This document shows, piece after piece, positions 28,498 through 38,870 of a stretch of DNA of 64,000 nucleotides. How positions within the stretch are numbered: the stretch's first letter is position 1; each line of letters begins with the position of its first letter. The notes under the pieces were generated by a model, which ran no database searches, was not told the DNA's origin, and saw nothing but the letters and a program-made list of their open reading frames with translations. Source of the stretch: Aliterella atlantica CENA595. GTDB lineage: Bacteria > Cyanobacteriota > Cyanobacteriia > Cyanobacteriales > Chroococcidiopsidaceae. Location: contig NZ_JYON01000017.1 in NCBI RefSeq assembly GCF_000952155.1, positions 48,241-112,240 on the forward strand. The letters are read 5' to 3'. The position numbers and the translations under genes are program-made.

Positions 28498-30249
28498 CTA
28501 CTTAAGGATTTCTTCTAACTGGTGCTGATTCCACAGCGATTGATATAACCCTGATTGTTTAACTAATTGGGCGTGAGTACCAGATTGAACAATCTCTCCT
28601 CTATCCATGACAAAAATTCTATCGGCTGTAGCTGCGGCTGATAGTTGGTGAGAGATAAATACAACTGTTTTGCGTTTAGTTCCTTGAGAAAGGTTATTTA
28701 AGATATCTGTTGCTGTCTGATTATCAACGCTAGAAAGAGCATCGTCTAGTATGAGTACGGGTGCATCTACTAGCATGGCTCTAGCAAGCGCTGTACGCTG
28801 CCTTTGTCCGCCCGATAGGGTGATACCGCGTTCGCCAACAATTGTCTTGTACTGCTGCGGGAAATTGAGGATTTCTGCGTCAATTTGGGCTTGTTTGGCG
28901 CTGTATTCTACCTCATCTTGTTCGCTGGTAGGGTCGCCATAGCGGATATTATTCTTGATTGTAGTGCTAAACAGGAAACTATCTTGAGGTACGTAAGCGA
29001 TCGCTTGTCGCAATGATGCTAGCTCAATTTGCGTAATATCTTTACCATCTAAGAATAATTGCCCAGATTCGATATCTAATAAGCGGGGAATAGCGTTGGC
29101 TAAAGTTGATTTACCCGAACCGATGGGACCCACAATAGCAACAGTTTCGCCAGGTGCGATCGCAAAGCTAACATTATTTAACGCCGGAGTAGTTGTACCA
29201 GGATAGGTAAAACTGAGATGTTGGGCTTCTAGCTTACCTGTAACTTGTTCTTTGGCTAACTGTATAGCTTGAGGCGAGTTTTGAATTTTGGGCGTGACGG
29301 TTAAAATAGCCTCAATGCGGTCAATACTTACTTCACCGCGTTGGTAAGCTGTAATAGTAAAGCCGAGTAGGGCTGTCGGAAATACCAAACGTTCTACATA
29401 GATAAGTAGCGCTAAGAAGTCACCGACGCTAATTGCTCCAGAAATAATTTGCGTAGAACCAAGCCAGAGTAATATCAGTAAACTAATATAAGCAAGTCCG
29501 CCAACTAAGGGAAATAATGTATTGCGAGTTTTGGCAAGTTGAAGATTTGCTCTAAGTAGCTGTAAGTTGTTTTTGTGGAAAGCGCGGCGTTCGTTTTCTT
29601 CTTGAGCGTAGATTTTAATTAGCGCAATCCCGCTCATGTCTTCTTGAATTAACTCGCTGACATCAGAAAGTTCTTCTTGAACTCGTGCTTGCTCGTTCCG
29701 CAAGCGATCGCTAAATAGCTGCACTACAATTAGCATCAGCGGATATATAGCTAAAGTCGCTAAAGTTAGCTGGACGTTAATTGCTAGCATTACTGGCAAA
29801 GTTAGGGCGTAAGCAAATATCGTATTTGCCAAACTCAGCACTGCAAAGCCTAACAATCGTCTGATATTTTCTACATCGCTAGTAGCGCGGTTAATTAAGT
29901 CTCCGGCTGTATTTAAGGCAAAGTAAGCTGGCTCTAACTTAAGTAAGTGTTGAAAAATCTTTTGCTTGAGATCGAATTCTACTTGTCTGCCTACTCCAAA
30001 TAAAGCAATGCGCGATACCATGCGAATTACCCACATTACAGAACTGAGGGCGATTATTAGCAAGACATAGCGTAATATTTGGTTGAAATCGAAACTAATT
30101 TGCAGTTTATCGACAATTTCGCGGATTAATAAGGGAATATAGATGCCGATAGCATTGACAATCAACAGAGCAACAATCCCTACAGTTGTTGTTCGCCAAT
30201 GAGGGCGGAGATAAGATGCAAGTTTAGCAATTCTTGAACTTTGAGACAT
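28498..30249 (-). CDS. ABC exporter, fused membrane and ATPase domains
   Basis: 583 residues. An N-terminal six-helix exporter domain (about 15-310) precedes a nucleotide-binding domain. Walker A is GPIGSGKST, the signature is LSGGQRQR and the switch His is in FISHQL. The Walker B end reads LILDDALSSVD, so the catalytic Glu is Asp, as in the weaker half of heterodimeric exporters. It resembles MsbA/LmrA-type multidrug or lipid exporters. Substrate unknown. A separate partner half-transporter is not visible in the window. Confidence 0.9.
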   Translation of the reverse strand: MSQSSRIAKLASYLRPHWRTTTVGIVALLIVNAIGIYIPLLIREIVDKLQISFDFNQILRYVLLIIALSSVMWVIRMVSRIALFGVGRQVEFDLKQKIFQHLLKLEPAYFALNTAGDLINRATSDVENIRRLLGFAVLSLANTIFAYALTLPVMLAINVQLTLATLAIYPLMLIVVQLFSDRLRNEQARVQEELSDVSELIQEDMSGIALIKIYAQEENERRAFHKNNLQLLRANLQLAKTRNTLFPLVGGLAYISLLILLWLGSTQIISGAISVGDFLALLIYVERLVFPTALLGFTITAYQRGEVSIDRIEAILTVTPKIQNSPQAIQLAKEQVTGKLEAQHLSFTYPGTTTPALNNVSFAIAPGETVAIVGPIGSGKSTLANAIPRLLDIESGQLFLDGKDITQIELASLRQAIAYVPQDSFLFSTTIKNNIRYGDPTSEQDEVEYSAKQAQIDAEILNFPQQYKTIVGERGITLSGGQRQRTALARAMLVDAPVLILDDALSSVDNQTATDILNNLSQGTKRKTVVFISHQLSAAATADRIFVMDRGEIVQSGTHAQLVKQSGLYQSLWNQHQLEEILK

Positions 30250-30514
30250 TACAGCAATTGAGGAACTATAACAATCCTAAAGCGATCGCCATAGTTCTTG
30301 TCTTCTAGCTAAAGAGCAGATCGTTGAACGCTTCGCTCTAATTCGTAATTCGTAACTACAATCAGTGAAAACTTGAACTCTTTACTAACTGTAGACTGCC
30401 AAATATAAGATTGTGGTGGGGGCTTGTACCCATTAATTACGAATTATTTTGGTGTAAATTATCTTTAATATGAATAAAAAGCACTGGCGCTGAAGGTAGA
30501 AAGGAATAATCGCT

Positions 30515-31507
30515 ATGTCTGGAGAAACTATTTTAGTTACGGGTGGAGCGGGGTATATTGGCTCCCATGCGGTACTAGCACTAAAAAGGGCTGGTTATGA
30601 AGTTATCGTCCTTGATAACTTAGTTTACGGGCATCGAGATATAGTCGAGCAGGTGCTTCAAGTAGAGTTGATTGTCGGAGATATTAACGATCGCCTTTTA
30701 CTCGATAAATTATTTTCCCAGCGCCAAATCGATGCTGTAATGCACTTTTCCGCTTATGCTTATGTCGGCGAATCAGTTACCGATCCGGCAAAATACTACC
30801 GCAACAATGTCATCGGGACGGTAACTTTATTAGAGGCGATGATTGCGGCAAAAATTAAAAAGTTCGTCTTTTCTTCTACTTGCGCTACTTACGGCGTACC
30901 TCATACCGTACCAATTGCTGAAGACCATTCGCAAAACCCAATTAATCCCTACGGCGCTACTAAACTTATGGTGGAGCGGATTTTGCAAGACTTCGCTCCT
31001 GCTTACGATTTAAAATCTGTGAGTTTTCGCTACTTTAACGCCGCAGGAGCAGATCCTACAGGTATCTTAGGCGAAGATCATAACCCCGAAACTCATCTTA
31101 TTCCTTTAGTATTGATGGCGGCTTTGGGTAAACGCGACTCTGTATCAATTTTTGGTACTGATTACCCTACAGATGATGGTACTTGCATCCGCGATTATAT
31201 TCACGTCACAGACTTAGCCGAAGCTCATATTTTAGGATTGGAATACTTATTAAAAGGTGGCGATAGTGCCATATTTAACTTAGGTAACGGCAATGGTTTT
31301 TCCGTTAAACAGGTAATTGATACAGCAAGGCAAGTTACAGGGCAAGATATTAAAGTGAATTTAAGCGATCGCCGTCCTGGAGATCCGCCAATATTAGTTG
31401 GTAGTAGCGATAAAGCTAGAAATATTTTAGGCTGGGAACCGAAGTACCCAGCCATAAAAGAAATATTGACTCATGCTTGGCAATGGCATCAACAAAGACA
31501 TCATTAG
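30515..31507 (+). CDS. galE: UDP-glucose 4-epimerase
   Basis: 330 residues, an extended SDR. The NAD site is GGAGYIGSH, the catalytic Ser lies in SSTCATYG and the Tyr/Lys pair in NPYGATKLMVE (YxxxK). It interconverts UDP-glucose and UDP-galactose for glycolipids and exopolysaccharide. A GAAAGGAA ribosome site precedes the ATG. It opens the surface-polysaccharide region, although the next gene is on the other strand. Confidence 0.93.
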   Translation: MSGETILVTGGAGYIGSHAVLALKRAGYEVIVLDNLVYGHRDIVEQVLQVELIVGDINDRLLLDKLFSQRQIDAVMHFSAYAYVGESVTDPAKYYRNNVIGTVTLLEAMIAAKIKKFVFSSTCATYGVPHTVPIAEDHSQNPINPYGATKLMVERILQDFAPAYDLKSVSFRYFNAAGADPTGILGEDHNPETHLIPLVLMAALGKRDSVSIFGTDYPTDDGTCIRDYIHVTDLAEAHILGLEYLLKGGDSAIFNLGNGNGFSVKQVIDTARQVTGQDIKVNLSDRRPGDPPILVGSSDKARNILGWEPKYPAIKEILTHAWQWHQQRHH

Positions 31508-31627
31508 TAAGCTTACAAGATGAAGTACGAACTAACCTTTCATGCTTCATGCTTGAGGTACAGCCAGAATCGGTACATTTTGTACCTCCCAGCCAACCTT
31601 GAGCAAAAAATCAGACTATTTATTTGC

Positions 31628-32311
31628 TTAAAACGCGCCGACTCTAGCAACTAGGACGTAAATAGTTTTGAAGATAACAATTAGATCGTAGAGAGGATGC
31701 CATTGACTTTGATAGCGCAAGTCTAGATTAACGATTTCCTCAAAATCTTTGATGCTAGAGCGACCGCTGATTTGCCATTCGCCTGTCATCCCAGGCTTAA
31801 CATCTAGGCGCTTCCAATGACGCTCGTTGTAGAGAGCTACTTCATCAGCGGTAGGGGGACGGGTTCCCACCAAACTCATTTCGCCAACTAAAACGTTCCA
31901 AAATTGAGGTAGTTCGTCTATACTCGTGCTTCTTAAGAGCTTACCTACTCTAGTAACGCGCGGATCTTGCTTGTTTTTGAAGATTAACCCTGAAGCTTCG
32001 TTTTGCACCTGGTTTTTGAGCGCATCAGCATTAGTAACCATCGAACGGAATTTGCGGATGCGAAAAGTGCGCCCTTGCAAACCGTACCGCTCTTGACTGT
32101 ACAATATTGGTCCTGGGCTATCTAGTTTGATCGCGATCGCCACTGGGATAAATATTAACCCTAGAATCGTCAGCCCTACTAAACTGCCGACAATATCTAG
32201 AAAACGCTTGAATACAGATGATGCCGAAGGATGCGGGGACAACTGCGGCTCCGCCGACTGGGATACTGCCGCGTTTAATGCAGTGGGGAACGGCGTTTGA
32301 TACATCGTCAT
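31628..32311 (-). CDS. Polyprenyl-phosphate sugar transferase (short form)
   Basis: 227 residues. A single membrane helix (about 38-60) precedes the conserved catalytic domain of the WbaP/PglC family: SPGPILYSQERYG, RIRKFRSM, STSIDELPQFWNVL and KPGMTGEWQISGRSS. These enzymes move a sugar-1-phosphate onto undecaprenyl phosphate, the first step of polysaccharide repeat-unit assembly. It lacks the multi-helix N-terminal domain of full-length WbaP. A second family member is at 35546. Confidence 0.9.
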   Translation of the reverse strand: MTMYQTPFPTALNAAVSQSAEPQLSPHPSASSVFKRFLDIVGSLVGLTILGLIFIPVAIAIKLDSPGPILYSQERYGLQGRTFRIRKFRSMVTNADALKNQVQNEASGLIFKNKQDPRVTRVGKLLRSTSIDELPQFWNVLVGEMSLVGTRPPTADEVALYNERHWKRLDVKPGMTGEWQISGRSSIKDFEEIVNLDLRYQSQWHPLYDLIVIFKTIYVLVARVGAF

Positions 32312-32596
32312 AACTGACCTGCAATAATGGAACCGTAGAATTACGTATGATTACTTTGAATATAGACTCCGATCGAGCCTTACTGACAGTGTTTTGGCTT
32401 ACCTTGCAGAATCTTCATCTAACGATACTGGGATTCTCTAGTTTTGTAAAGTTTATGTAAAGCATTTTTGGGGAATTTATACGTAAGTAACATAAGCTAC
32501 TAAAACATCTCGCAAATTGAGTTGGCAACGTTTAGCTAACACAGTAGCCAATACGCTTAAAAATTGTAGTGTTCCAGCATACCTATTGCTCAAATT

Positions 32597-33133
32597 ATGA
32601 ATTTACCTAATTTGATTACGTTATCTAGGCTACTTGTACTGCCAATCTTACTTTATTGCTTGACATCACCAACTAGAGAAACACGCATTTTTAGTATGAT
32701 TATTTTTTTGGTTGCTGCAGCTACAGATTGGCTAGATGGGTACTTAGCAAGAAAACTCAACCAAGTTAGCGAACTAGGCAAGTTTCTCGATCCGTTAGTC
32801 GATAAATTGCTGATTTTAGGTCCAATGCTGGCTTTAATTGAACTAGGACAAATACCAGCTTGGGGCGTATTTTTAGTGTTGGCGCGGGAATTAACCATTG
32901 CTGGCTGGCGCGTTACGCCAAGCATGACAGGGACAACAGCAGTTGTGGGGGCAAATATTTGGGGTAAACTCAAAACTATCTGTCAAATAGTAGCGATCGC
33001 CCTCTTAATTGCACCGTTACCGGAAAACTGGGCGATCGTAGCAATAACTGCTTTTTGGATTTCCGTACTTCTTACCTTGATTTCTGGCGCTATTTATGTA
33101 TTACCTGCTCAGCAACAGCCAGTTAAAAATTAG
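32597..33133 (+). CDS. pgsA: CDP-diacylglycerol-glycerol-3-phosphate phosphatidyltransferase
   Basis: 178 residues, mostly membrane helices. The CDP-alcohol phosphatidyltransferase motif is DWLDGYLARKLNQVSELG, then KFLDPLVDKLL. It makes phosphatidylglycerol phosphate; phosphatidylglycerol is the only phospholipid of thylakoids. Its stop overlaps by four bases the stop end of the convergent CSP41-like gene. Confidence 0.92.
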   Translation: MNLPNLITLSRLLVLPILLYCLTSPTRETRIFSMIIFLVAAATDWLDGYLARKLNQVSELGKFLDPLVDKLLILGPMLALIELGQIPAWGVFLVLARELTIAGWRVTPSMTGTTAVVGANIWGKLKTICQIVAIALLIAPLPENWAIVAITAFWISVLLTLISGAIYVLPAQQQPVKN

Positions 33134-34068
33134 GTGCGATCTGCCAATATTTGTTCATCTACAGAAAAATCAACTTGTGCTTTATCTCTTCCTGAAGCCA
33201 GGTAATCGTTAGCAAAAGCATCTTTCAAGCCAGAAATTAGATCGTACTGGGGTTTCCAGTCAAGTTCGCGTTTAGCTTTATCGATAGCAGCGAAAAAGTG
33301 CTGCAAGCGGAAGGGAAAGGCTTTCTTCTTGCCAAAATCAAACTTTTTGGGGTCGTAATGGATAATTTGCAGACTTTCTGGTTGTTTGCCAGCAGCCAAA
33401 GCACAGGCACGAGCTAAATTATCGAAAGTAACATAGCGATCGCCAGATACGTTATAAATTTGCCCAATAGCTTGCCTAGAGCCTAGTACGCGCGTCATCG
33501 CTGCGGCTAAATCTTGGACGTGACCTAATTGGGTAATATGCAAGCCATGACCAGGAATGGGGATAGGGCGATCGCGCACAATCCGGTCAAAAAACCAGCC
33601 TTCAAGCTCGTTATAATTTTGGGGACCGTAAATATACGTAGGACGAATAGAAGTAAAAGGCATCCCGCTTTGAGCCAAATAAGCTTCAGTTTCATGTTTA
33701 CCCTTGTGGCGGCTTTTGGGATCGACAGCATCGCCTTCAACGTGGGGTAATTCCATACCAGGGAGGTAAACGCCAGCAGAACTCATATAGACAAAATGTT
33801 GAACTTTGCCGTTGAAAATTTCCGCCAGAGGTTGAGTATCGCTTAATTCGCGCCCGTTGTTATCAAAAATTGCCTCAAAATGTTCGGAAGATAACTTTTC
33901 TTGCAATTCAACAGCAGAAGTGCGATCGCCAGTAATTGTTTTTACGCCCAGAACAGGTGCGGGATGATTACCACGATTGAACAGTACCACTTCATGTCCT
34001 TGAGCGACTAACAACTTAGTCAGGTACACGCCGATAAACCGCGTCCCGCCCATAATTAAAATTCGCAT
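33130..34068 (-). CDS. Atypical SDR, CSP41-like RNA-binding/epimerase family
   Basis: From the ATG at 34068, 312 residues starting MRILIMGGTRFIG. A longer reading from 34143 adds a non-conserved stretch and is rejected. The nucleotide-binding site is GGTRFIG. The usual YxxxK is absent: the region reads SSAGVYLPG and later KSRHKGKHETEAYL. The overall sequence fits the chloroplast CSP41 group, atypical SDRs that bind RNA stem-loops and stabilise transcripts. A sugar-epimerase role is the alternative. Its 3-prime end overlaps pgsA. Confidence 0.8.
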   Translation of the reverse strand: MRILIMGGTRFIGVYLTKLLVAQGHEVVLFNRGNHPAPVLGVKTITGDRTSAVELQEKLSSEHFEAIFDNNGRELSDTQPLAEIFNGKVQHFVYMSSAGVYLPGMELPHVEGDAVDPKSRHKGKHETEAYLAQSGMPFTSIRPTYIYGPQNYNELEGWFFDRIVRDRPIPIPGHGLHITQLGHVQDLAAAMTRVLGSRQAIGQIYNVSGDRYVTFDNLARACALAAGKQPESLQIIHYDPKKFDFGKKKAFPFRLQHFFAAIDKAKRELDWKPQYDLISGLKDAFANDYLASGRDKAQVDFSVDEQILADRT

Positions 34069-34209
34069 ATCTCGATGCCCTATACTGACTGCAAGATCGA
34101 GGGTAGCAGTTTGTGCGATCGCTTCTACAGACCGTTTAATCAAACTATGTCCGAAAAATTATACTTTTAAGATTAAAACAAAACTCTTCAACTTTTAACC
34201 TTTGCCACA

Positions 34210-35340
34210 ATGAAATATGCCCTGATCCATGAATGGTTAACACCGAAAGCTACAGGCGGTTCCGAACTTGTCGTTCGAGAGATACTTAATTGCCTGGAAG
34301 CAGATTTGTATGCCTTAATTGATTTTGAATCGACTAATCCCCAAAGTTATTTATATGGGCGAGAGATCGGCAAGACATTTCTCCAGCACTTACCTAGAAG
34401 TCAAAACGGCGTACAAAAATACCTGCCATTATTACCAATAGCCATCGAGCAATTAGACTTACGCGCTTACGATATCATTCTTTCTTCATCCCATACAGTC
34501 GCCAAAGGAGTGCTAACCAGCCCTGCTCAGATGCACGTTTGTTATTGCTATACGCCCATGCGTTTTGCTTGGGATTTAACGTTTGATTACTTGCACAGCA
34601 ACCGGATGGGGCGGGGTTTGCCAGGAATATTAACTAGGTATTTACTGCACCGACTGCGCCAGTGGGATATTTTAACAGCTAACAGAGTTGACTACTTCAT
34701 CGCCACCTCCCAAACTACAGCGCGGCGGATTTGGCGCTGTTACCGTCGCCCTGCAACGGTAATTTACCCGCCTGTGAATATTGACAGGTTTCCGTTGCAA
34801 AGTGCTAAACAAGACTTTTACGTTACTGTTTCCCGCTTAGTCAGTTACAAGCAAGTAGCTTTAATCGTGCAAGCTTTCAACCAACTTAAGCGCCCGTTAG
34901 TTGTAATTGGTGGCGGACCAGAGCTTAGTAAGATCCAGAAACTAGCACAGCCAAACGTCCAGATTCTAGGAGCGCAACCGGATGCAGTGGTAGAAAAATA
35001 TATGTCTGAAGCCAAAGCCTTTGTGTACGCTGCTTACGAAGATTTTGGCATTGCAGTTGTAGAGGCTCAAGCTTGCGGTACGCCAGTAATTGCTTATGGG
35101 GCTGGGGGCGCGTTGGAAACGGTGCGAGATATACGCCAGCATCCATCGGGAACTGGGTTATTTTTTCCCGCGCAGACTGTAGAAGCTTTAGTAGCAGCAG
35201 TAGAGACATTTGAAGAACTCGCTAAAAATTTTCATCCTGAGTTAATTCGCGATCGCGCAAGCCAATTTGCTCCTACAATCTTTCAAAAGCGTTATTTAGA
35301 TTTTGTGGAAAATTCATGGCAGCAATTTAAGAAACAGTGA
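34210..35340 (+). CDS. Glycosyltransferase family 4
   Basis: 376 residues, GT-B fold. The N-terminal domain starts MKYALIHEWLTPKATGGSE. The donor domain has DFYVTVSRLVSYKQ and the Ex7E motif in EDFGIAVVEAQACGTP. It is likely a sugar transferase of the exopolysaccharide region because it lies beside a polyprenyl-phosphate sugar transferase and fucose genes. The last codons and the stop TGA fall within an ACCAGTG repeat, so the tail Lys-Gln may be repeat-derived. Confidence 0.88.
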   Translation: MKYALIHEWLTPKATGGSELVVREILNCLEADLYALIDFESTNPQSYLYGREIGKTFLQHLPRSQNGVQKYLPLLPIAIEQLDLRAYDIILSSSHTVAKGVLTSPAQMHVCYCYTPMRFAWDLTFDYLHSNRMGRGLPGILTRYLLHRLRQWDILTANRVDYFIATSQTTARRIWRCYRRPATVIYPPVNIDRFPLQSAKQDFYVTVSRLVSYKQVALIVQAFNQLKRPLVVIGGGPELSKIQKLAQPNVQILGAQPDAVVEKYMSEAKAFVYAAYEDFGIAVVEAQACGTPVIAYGAGGALETVRDIRQHPSGTGLFFPAQTVEALVAAVETFEELAKNFHPELIRDRASQFAPTIFQKRYLDFVENSWQQFKKQ

Positions 35341-35366
35341 CCAGTGACCAGTGACCAGTGACCAGT
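35336..35366. repeat. ACCAGTG repeat overlapping the stop of the GT4 gene
   Basis: The unit ACAGTGACCAGTGACCAGTG begins at 35335 and continues to 35366. The TGA of CAGTGA at 35335-35340 is the gene's stop codon. Confidence 0.8.
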
Positions 35367-35545
35367 TAAGTTTTGGTTGTTTTAATGGAGGTTATAAAAT
35401 TAAGCCTTAATTGGGATTTTTACAGAATTAAATTACTAATTTTTGGTAGAAGTCGCGTATGATCCCTGTTAAAGTTGCTCGATTATAAGCTCCAAAGGCT
35501 TTAAAATCGGGACTATGTGTGGTGTGGATTGTGTTAAGGAGTATG

Positions 35546-36361
35546 ATGACTGCCCATTCACTCCTCTTTGGCAAGCGATTGCGGGCTTTTGTGAAGCGTG
35601 GTCAAGTTTCAGTGCGACACGATGACAAGTGGAACGAGCGGACGAATCAATTAGTCCGAGTAGCTCCGCGCGTGGCGAGTGCTGCTGAACCACCTTTGAC
35701 TTCAAGGCGACGTAGTTCGAGAAGTCTTAGCCTGTATCCTTTGGACAAAGAGTTAACTAAGCGAATATTCGACATTGTTTTTTCTTTGCTAGTGCTAATT
35801 TTGTTTTCTCCAGTGTATTTGTTGCTAATTTTGGCGATCGCTTTAAGTTCCTCTGGTCCAATTTTTTACAGCCAAACGCGAGTTGGCAAAGATCGCCGAC
35901 TGTTTAGTTGTATTAAATTTCGGACGATGGTTAACAATGCTGACGAAATGTTGCTGGAATTGATGGAAACATCGCCGCTATTGCGTCAAGAGTTTGAAGA
36001 TAATTTCAAGCTCAAGCAAGATCCGCGAATCACTAAAATTGGCAGATTTCTCCGCTTGACTAGCTTAGATGAGTTTCCCCAATTTTGGAATGTTTTGAAA
36101 GGAGATATGAGTGTTGTCGGTCCGCGACCTTTAGTAGTCGAAGAACTGCCGAAATACGGCTGTTCGATTGACAAAGTTTTGACGATCAAGCCAGGAATTA
36201 CCGGATTGTGGCAAGTGTCTGGGCGCAATGATATTCCCTATCATCGCCGCGTCCAAATAGACGTTTACTATGCCAACTTTCACAATTTTTGGTTGGACTT
36301 ATGGATAATTGTCAAAACAGTAGGTGTGGTGTTTGTACCGAAAAATAATGGTGCTTATTAA
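35546..36361 (+). CDS. Polyprenyl-phosphate sugar transferase (second)
   Basis: 271 residues from the ATG at 35546. AAGGAG at 35536-35541 supports a start here (ATG at 35543 is equally in frame, and an upstream GTG is unlikely). A basic N-terminal stretch of about 70 residues precedes a helix (about 80-100) and the WbaP/PglC-type domain: SSGPIFYSQTRVG, CIKFRTMV, TSLDEFPQFWNVLK and KPGITGLWQVSGRND. It starts a sugar chain on the lipid carrier. Two such transferases within 4 kb imply two polymers or two alternative first sugars. Confidence 0.9.
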   Translation: MTAHSLLFGKRLRAFVKRGQVSVRHDDKWNERTNQLVRVAPRVASAAEPPLTSRRRSSRSLSLYPLDKELTKRIFDIVFSLLVLILFSPVYLLLILAIALSSSGPIFYSQTRVGKDRRLFSCIKFRTMVNNADEMLLELMETSPLLRQEFEDNFKLKQDPRITKIGRFLRLTSLDEFPQFWNVLKGDMSVVGPRPLVVEELPKYGCSIDKVLTIKPGITGLWQVSGRNDIPYHRRVQIDVYYANFHNFWLDLWIIVKTVGVVFVPKNNGAY

Positions 36362-36687
36362 TGTAAGCATACTTAGTAGATTCGGCTAGGACAATACACG
36401 GCAAATAAACTAGATGCAGCCTGGCTTGACTGGGAGTTTTGGGCTGGGCGATCGCCTTAGGTTCACAGCTACTACACACAAGTTAAGTCATGTAATATTA
36501 TATACATAGTTTGACAAGCTCAATATATGCAGGGAAAAAGCAATTACAGCTAAGAAAACTTGCTTATAAAAATTCATAAATTTATAAATTCGCAGTAGTA
36601 GTAAATAAATATTGATTGGAAACTTAGCGTTCATCTGCTAAGTTGAATCAGGAATAAATCGTCAATAACCATAGAAGGATACACAGA
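36362..36687. other. Intergenic region upstream of gmd
   Basis: About 325 AT-rich bases on the sense side of gmd, presumably its promoter. The only notable structure is the near-palindrome ATGTAATATTATATACAT at about 36494-36511. No gene-like frame was found. Confidence 0.45.
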
Positions 36688-37764
36688 ATGGAGCAACAGA
36701 AGCGGGCGTTAATTACAGGAATTACAGGACAAGATGGCTCGTATTTAAGCGAATTATTATTAGAGAAGGGTTATGAAGTTCACGGGATAATTCGCCGCAC
36801 TTCAACCTTTAATACAGATCGCATCGATCATATGTACGAAGACCCTCACAAACAGGGAGTACGTTTATTTTTACACTATGGCGACTTAACCGACGGCACA
36901 ACCTTAAGAAGAATTTTAGAAGAAGTAAAGCCAACAGAAATATATAACTTAGGAGCGCAATCGCACGTTCGGGTCAGTTTTGACTCGCCAGAATACACTG
37001 TAGATGCTGTAGGGATGGGGACGCTGCGTTTATTAGAAGCAATTAGAGACTACCAACATCGTACTGGCATAGAAGTCAGATTCTATCAAGCAGGCTCTTC
37101 AGAGATGTATGGTTTAGTTCAAGAAGTACCGCAGAAAGAAACGACCCCGTTTTACCCGCGCAGTCCTTACGCCTGTGCCAAAGTGTACGCTCACTGGCAG
37201 ACAATTAACTATCGGGAATCTTATAACTTATTTGCTTGTAACGGCATATTATTCAACCACGAATCGCCGAGGCGAGGCGAGACATTTGTCACGCGCAAAA
37301 TTACTAGAGCGATCGCCCGCATAGTAGCAGGTCAGCAGAAAAAACTCTACATGGGCAACCTCGATGCGAAAAGAGATTGGGGTTATGCCAAAGACTACGT
37401 AAAAGCTATGTGGCTAATGCTACAGCAAGATAAGCCAGACGACTATGTAATTGCTACAGGCGAAACTCACTCAGTACAGGAGTTCCTAAATTTAGCTTTT
37501 GGCTACGTCAATTTAGACTGGCAAAAATACGTCGAGTTTGACGAGCGCTACCTCAGACCTGCAGAAGTAGAATTATTAATTGGCGATCCGAGTAAAGCAC
37601 GCCAAAAACTAGGTTGGGAACCGACAGTTACCTTCCAGCAATTAGTCGCGTTGATGGTAGAAGCTGACCTCAAAGCATTAGGTCATGGATCAACTGATGG
37701 CAATGGCAGTCAGTTAGCTGGAGATTTAGCCACAATTCGCCAACAAATCGGTAATCAATTTTAA
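36688..37764 (+). CDS. gmd: GDP-mannose 4,6-dehydratase
   Basis: 358 residues, an extended SDR. The NADP site is [20 protein letters not shown]. Tyr/Lys are in YACAKVYAH. The family signature [13 protein letters not shown] and the [17 protein letters not shown] region are present. It makes GDP-4-keto-6-deoxymannose, feeding GDP-fucose or related deoxy sugars. The next gene, the GDP-fucose synthase, follows 109 bases later, so the pair makes GDP-fucose. GAAGGA precedes the ATG. Confidence 0.97.
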   Translation: MEQQKRALITGITGQDGSYLSELLLEKGYEVHGIIRRTSTFNTDRIDHMYEDPHKQGVRLFLHYGDLTDGTTLRRILEEVKPTEIYNLGAQSHVRVSFDSPEYTVDAVGMGTLRLLEAIRDYQHRTGIEVRFYQAGSSEMYGLVQEVPQKETTPFYPRSPYACAKVYAHWQTINYRESYNLFACNGILFNHESPRRGETFVTRKITRAIARIVAGQQKKLYMGNLDAKRDWGYAKDYVKAMWLMLQQDKPDDYVIATGETHSVQEFLNLAFGYVNLDWQKYVEFDERYLRPAEVELLIGDPSKARQKLGWEPTVTFQQLVALMVEADLKALGHGSTDGNGSQLAGDLATIRQQIGNQF

Positions 37765-37872
37765 TTAACTTTATTAGCCCTAATCGTGAAATTACCTTTT
37801 GCGATTAGGTAATTATTAGGTGCAAGCATCTACTCCTAATGCCCAGCAATCTATTATCAAAACTATAAAATC

Positions 37873-38814
37873 ATGACCTTAGATTTACAAACCAAACGAA
37901 TTCTGGTCACAGGTGGAGCAGGATTTTTAGGTCGCCAAGTAATTGCCCAGTTAGTTCAAGCTGGCGCAGATAATAACAAAATTACAGTAACGCGATCGCA
38001 AACTGACGACCTGCGCGTTTTAGCTACTTGCCAGCGCGTTGCCGAACACCAAGATATTATTATTCACCTCGCTGCTCATGTAGGCGGTATTGGTTTAAAC
38101 CAAGTCAAGCCAGGAGAATTATTTTACGACAACCTGATGATGGGCGTGCAGCTAATTCACAGCGCCTATCAAGCTGGGGTAGAAAAATTTGTTTGTGTAG
38201 GGACAATTTGCGCTTATCCTAAATTTACCCCCGTACCTTTTAAAGAGAACGATCTGTGGAACGGCTACCCCGAAGAAACTAACGCCCCCTACGGCATTGC
38301 CAAAAAAGCTCTCTTAGTCCAACTGCAAGCTTATCGGCAGCAATACAATTTCAATGGCATTTACTTATTACCAGTAAATTTGTACGGTCCTGAAGATAAT
38401 TTCAAGCCCGATAGTTCTCATGTCATTCCTGCTTTAATTCGCAAAGTTCACGAAGCGCAGCAACGGGGAGATAAACAGCTACCTGTCTGGGGTGATGGTT
38501 CGCCGACGCGGGAGTTTCTCTACTCTGAAGATGCGGCACGGGGTATTGTGATGGGTACGGTAGGCTATAACGACGCGGAACCTGTGAATCTGGGAACGGG
38601 CTATGAAATTTCGATTCGCGACTTGATTAGTTTAATTTGCGAATTAATGGATTTTGATGGCGAAATTGTCTACCAAACAGATAAGCCCAACGGTCAACCG
38701 CGCCGTTGCTTGGATACCGAACGAGCAAAAAAAGCTTTTGGTTTTACCGCGCAAGTAGATTTTACCCAAGGGCTAAAAAATACGATCGCCTGGTATCGCC
38801 AAAACGCTAGTTAG
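37873..38814 (+). CDS. fcl: GDP-L-fucose synthase
   Basis: 313 residues. The NADPH site is [10 protein letters not shown], the catalytic Ser/Thr region is [10 protein letters not shown], Tyr/Lys is in [11 protein letters not shown], and the family motif LAAHVGGIG is present. It carries out epimerisation and reduction of GDP-4-keto-6-deoxymannose to GDP-L-fucose, the step after Gmd. It belongs to the exopolysaccharide region. Confidence 0.94.
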   Translation: MTLDLQTKRILVTGGAGFLGRQVIAQLVQAGADNNKITVTRSQTDDLRVLATCQRVAEHQDIIIHLAAHVGGIGLNQVKPGELFYDNLMMGVQLIHSAYQAGVEKFVCVGTICAYPKFTPVPFKENDLWNGYPEETNAPYGIAKKALLVQLQAYRQQYNFNGIYLLPVNLYGPEDNFKPDSSHVIPALIRKVHEAQQRGDKQLPVWGDGSPTREFLYSEDAARGIVMGTVGYNDAEPVNLGTGYEISIRDLISLICELMDFDGEIVYQTDKPNGQPRRCLDTERAKKAFGFTAQVDFTQGLKNTIAWYRQNAS

Positions 38815-38870
38815 GCAAACGAGCGACTTTATGGAGGTGAGATTTGTCTTGCGTCCTGCTAAATAATTAA

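Noticed and set aside
33130..33133. Truncation where pgsA and the CSP41-like gene overlap
   Set aside because: Both proteins have family-typical C-terminal ends; the four-base convergent overlap is tight packing.
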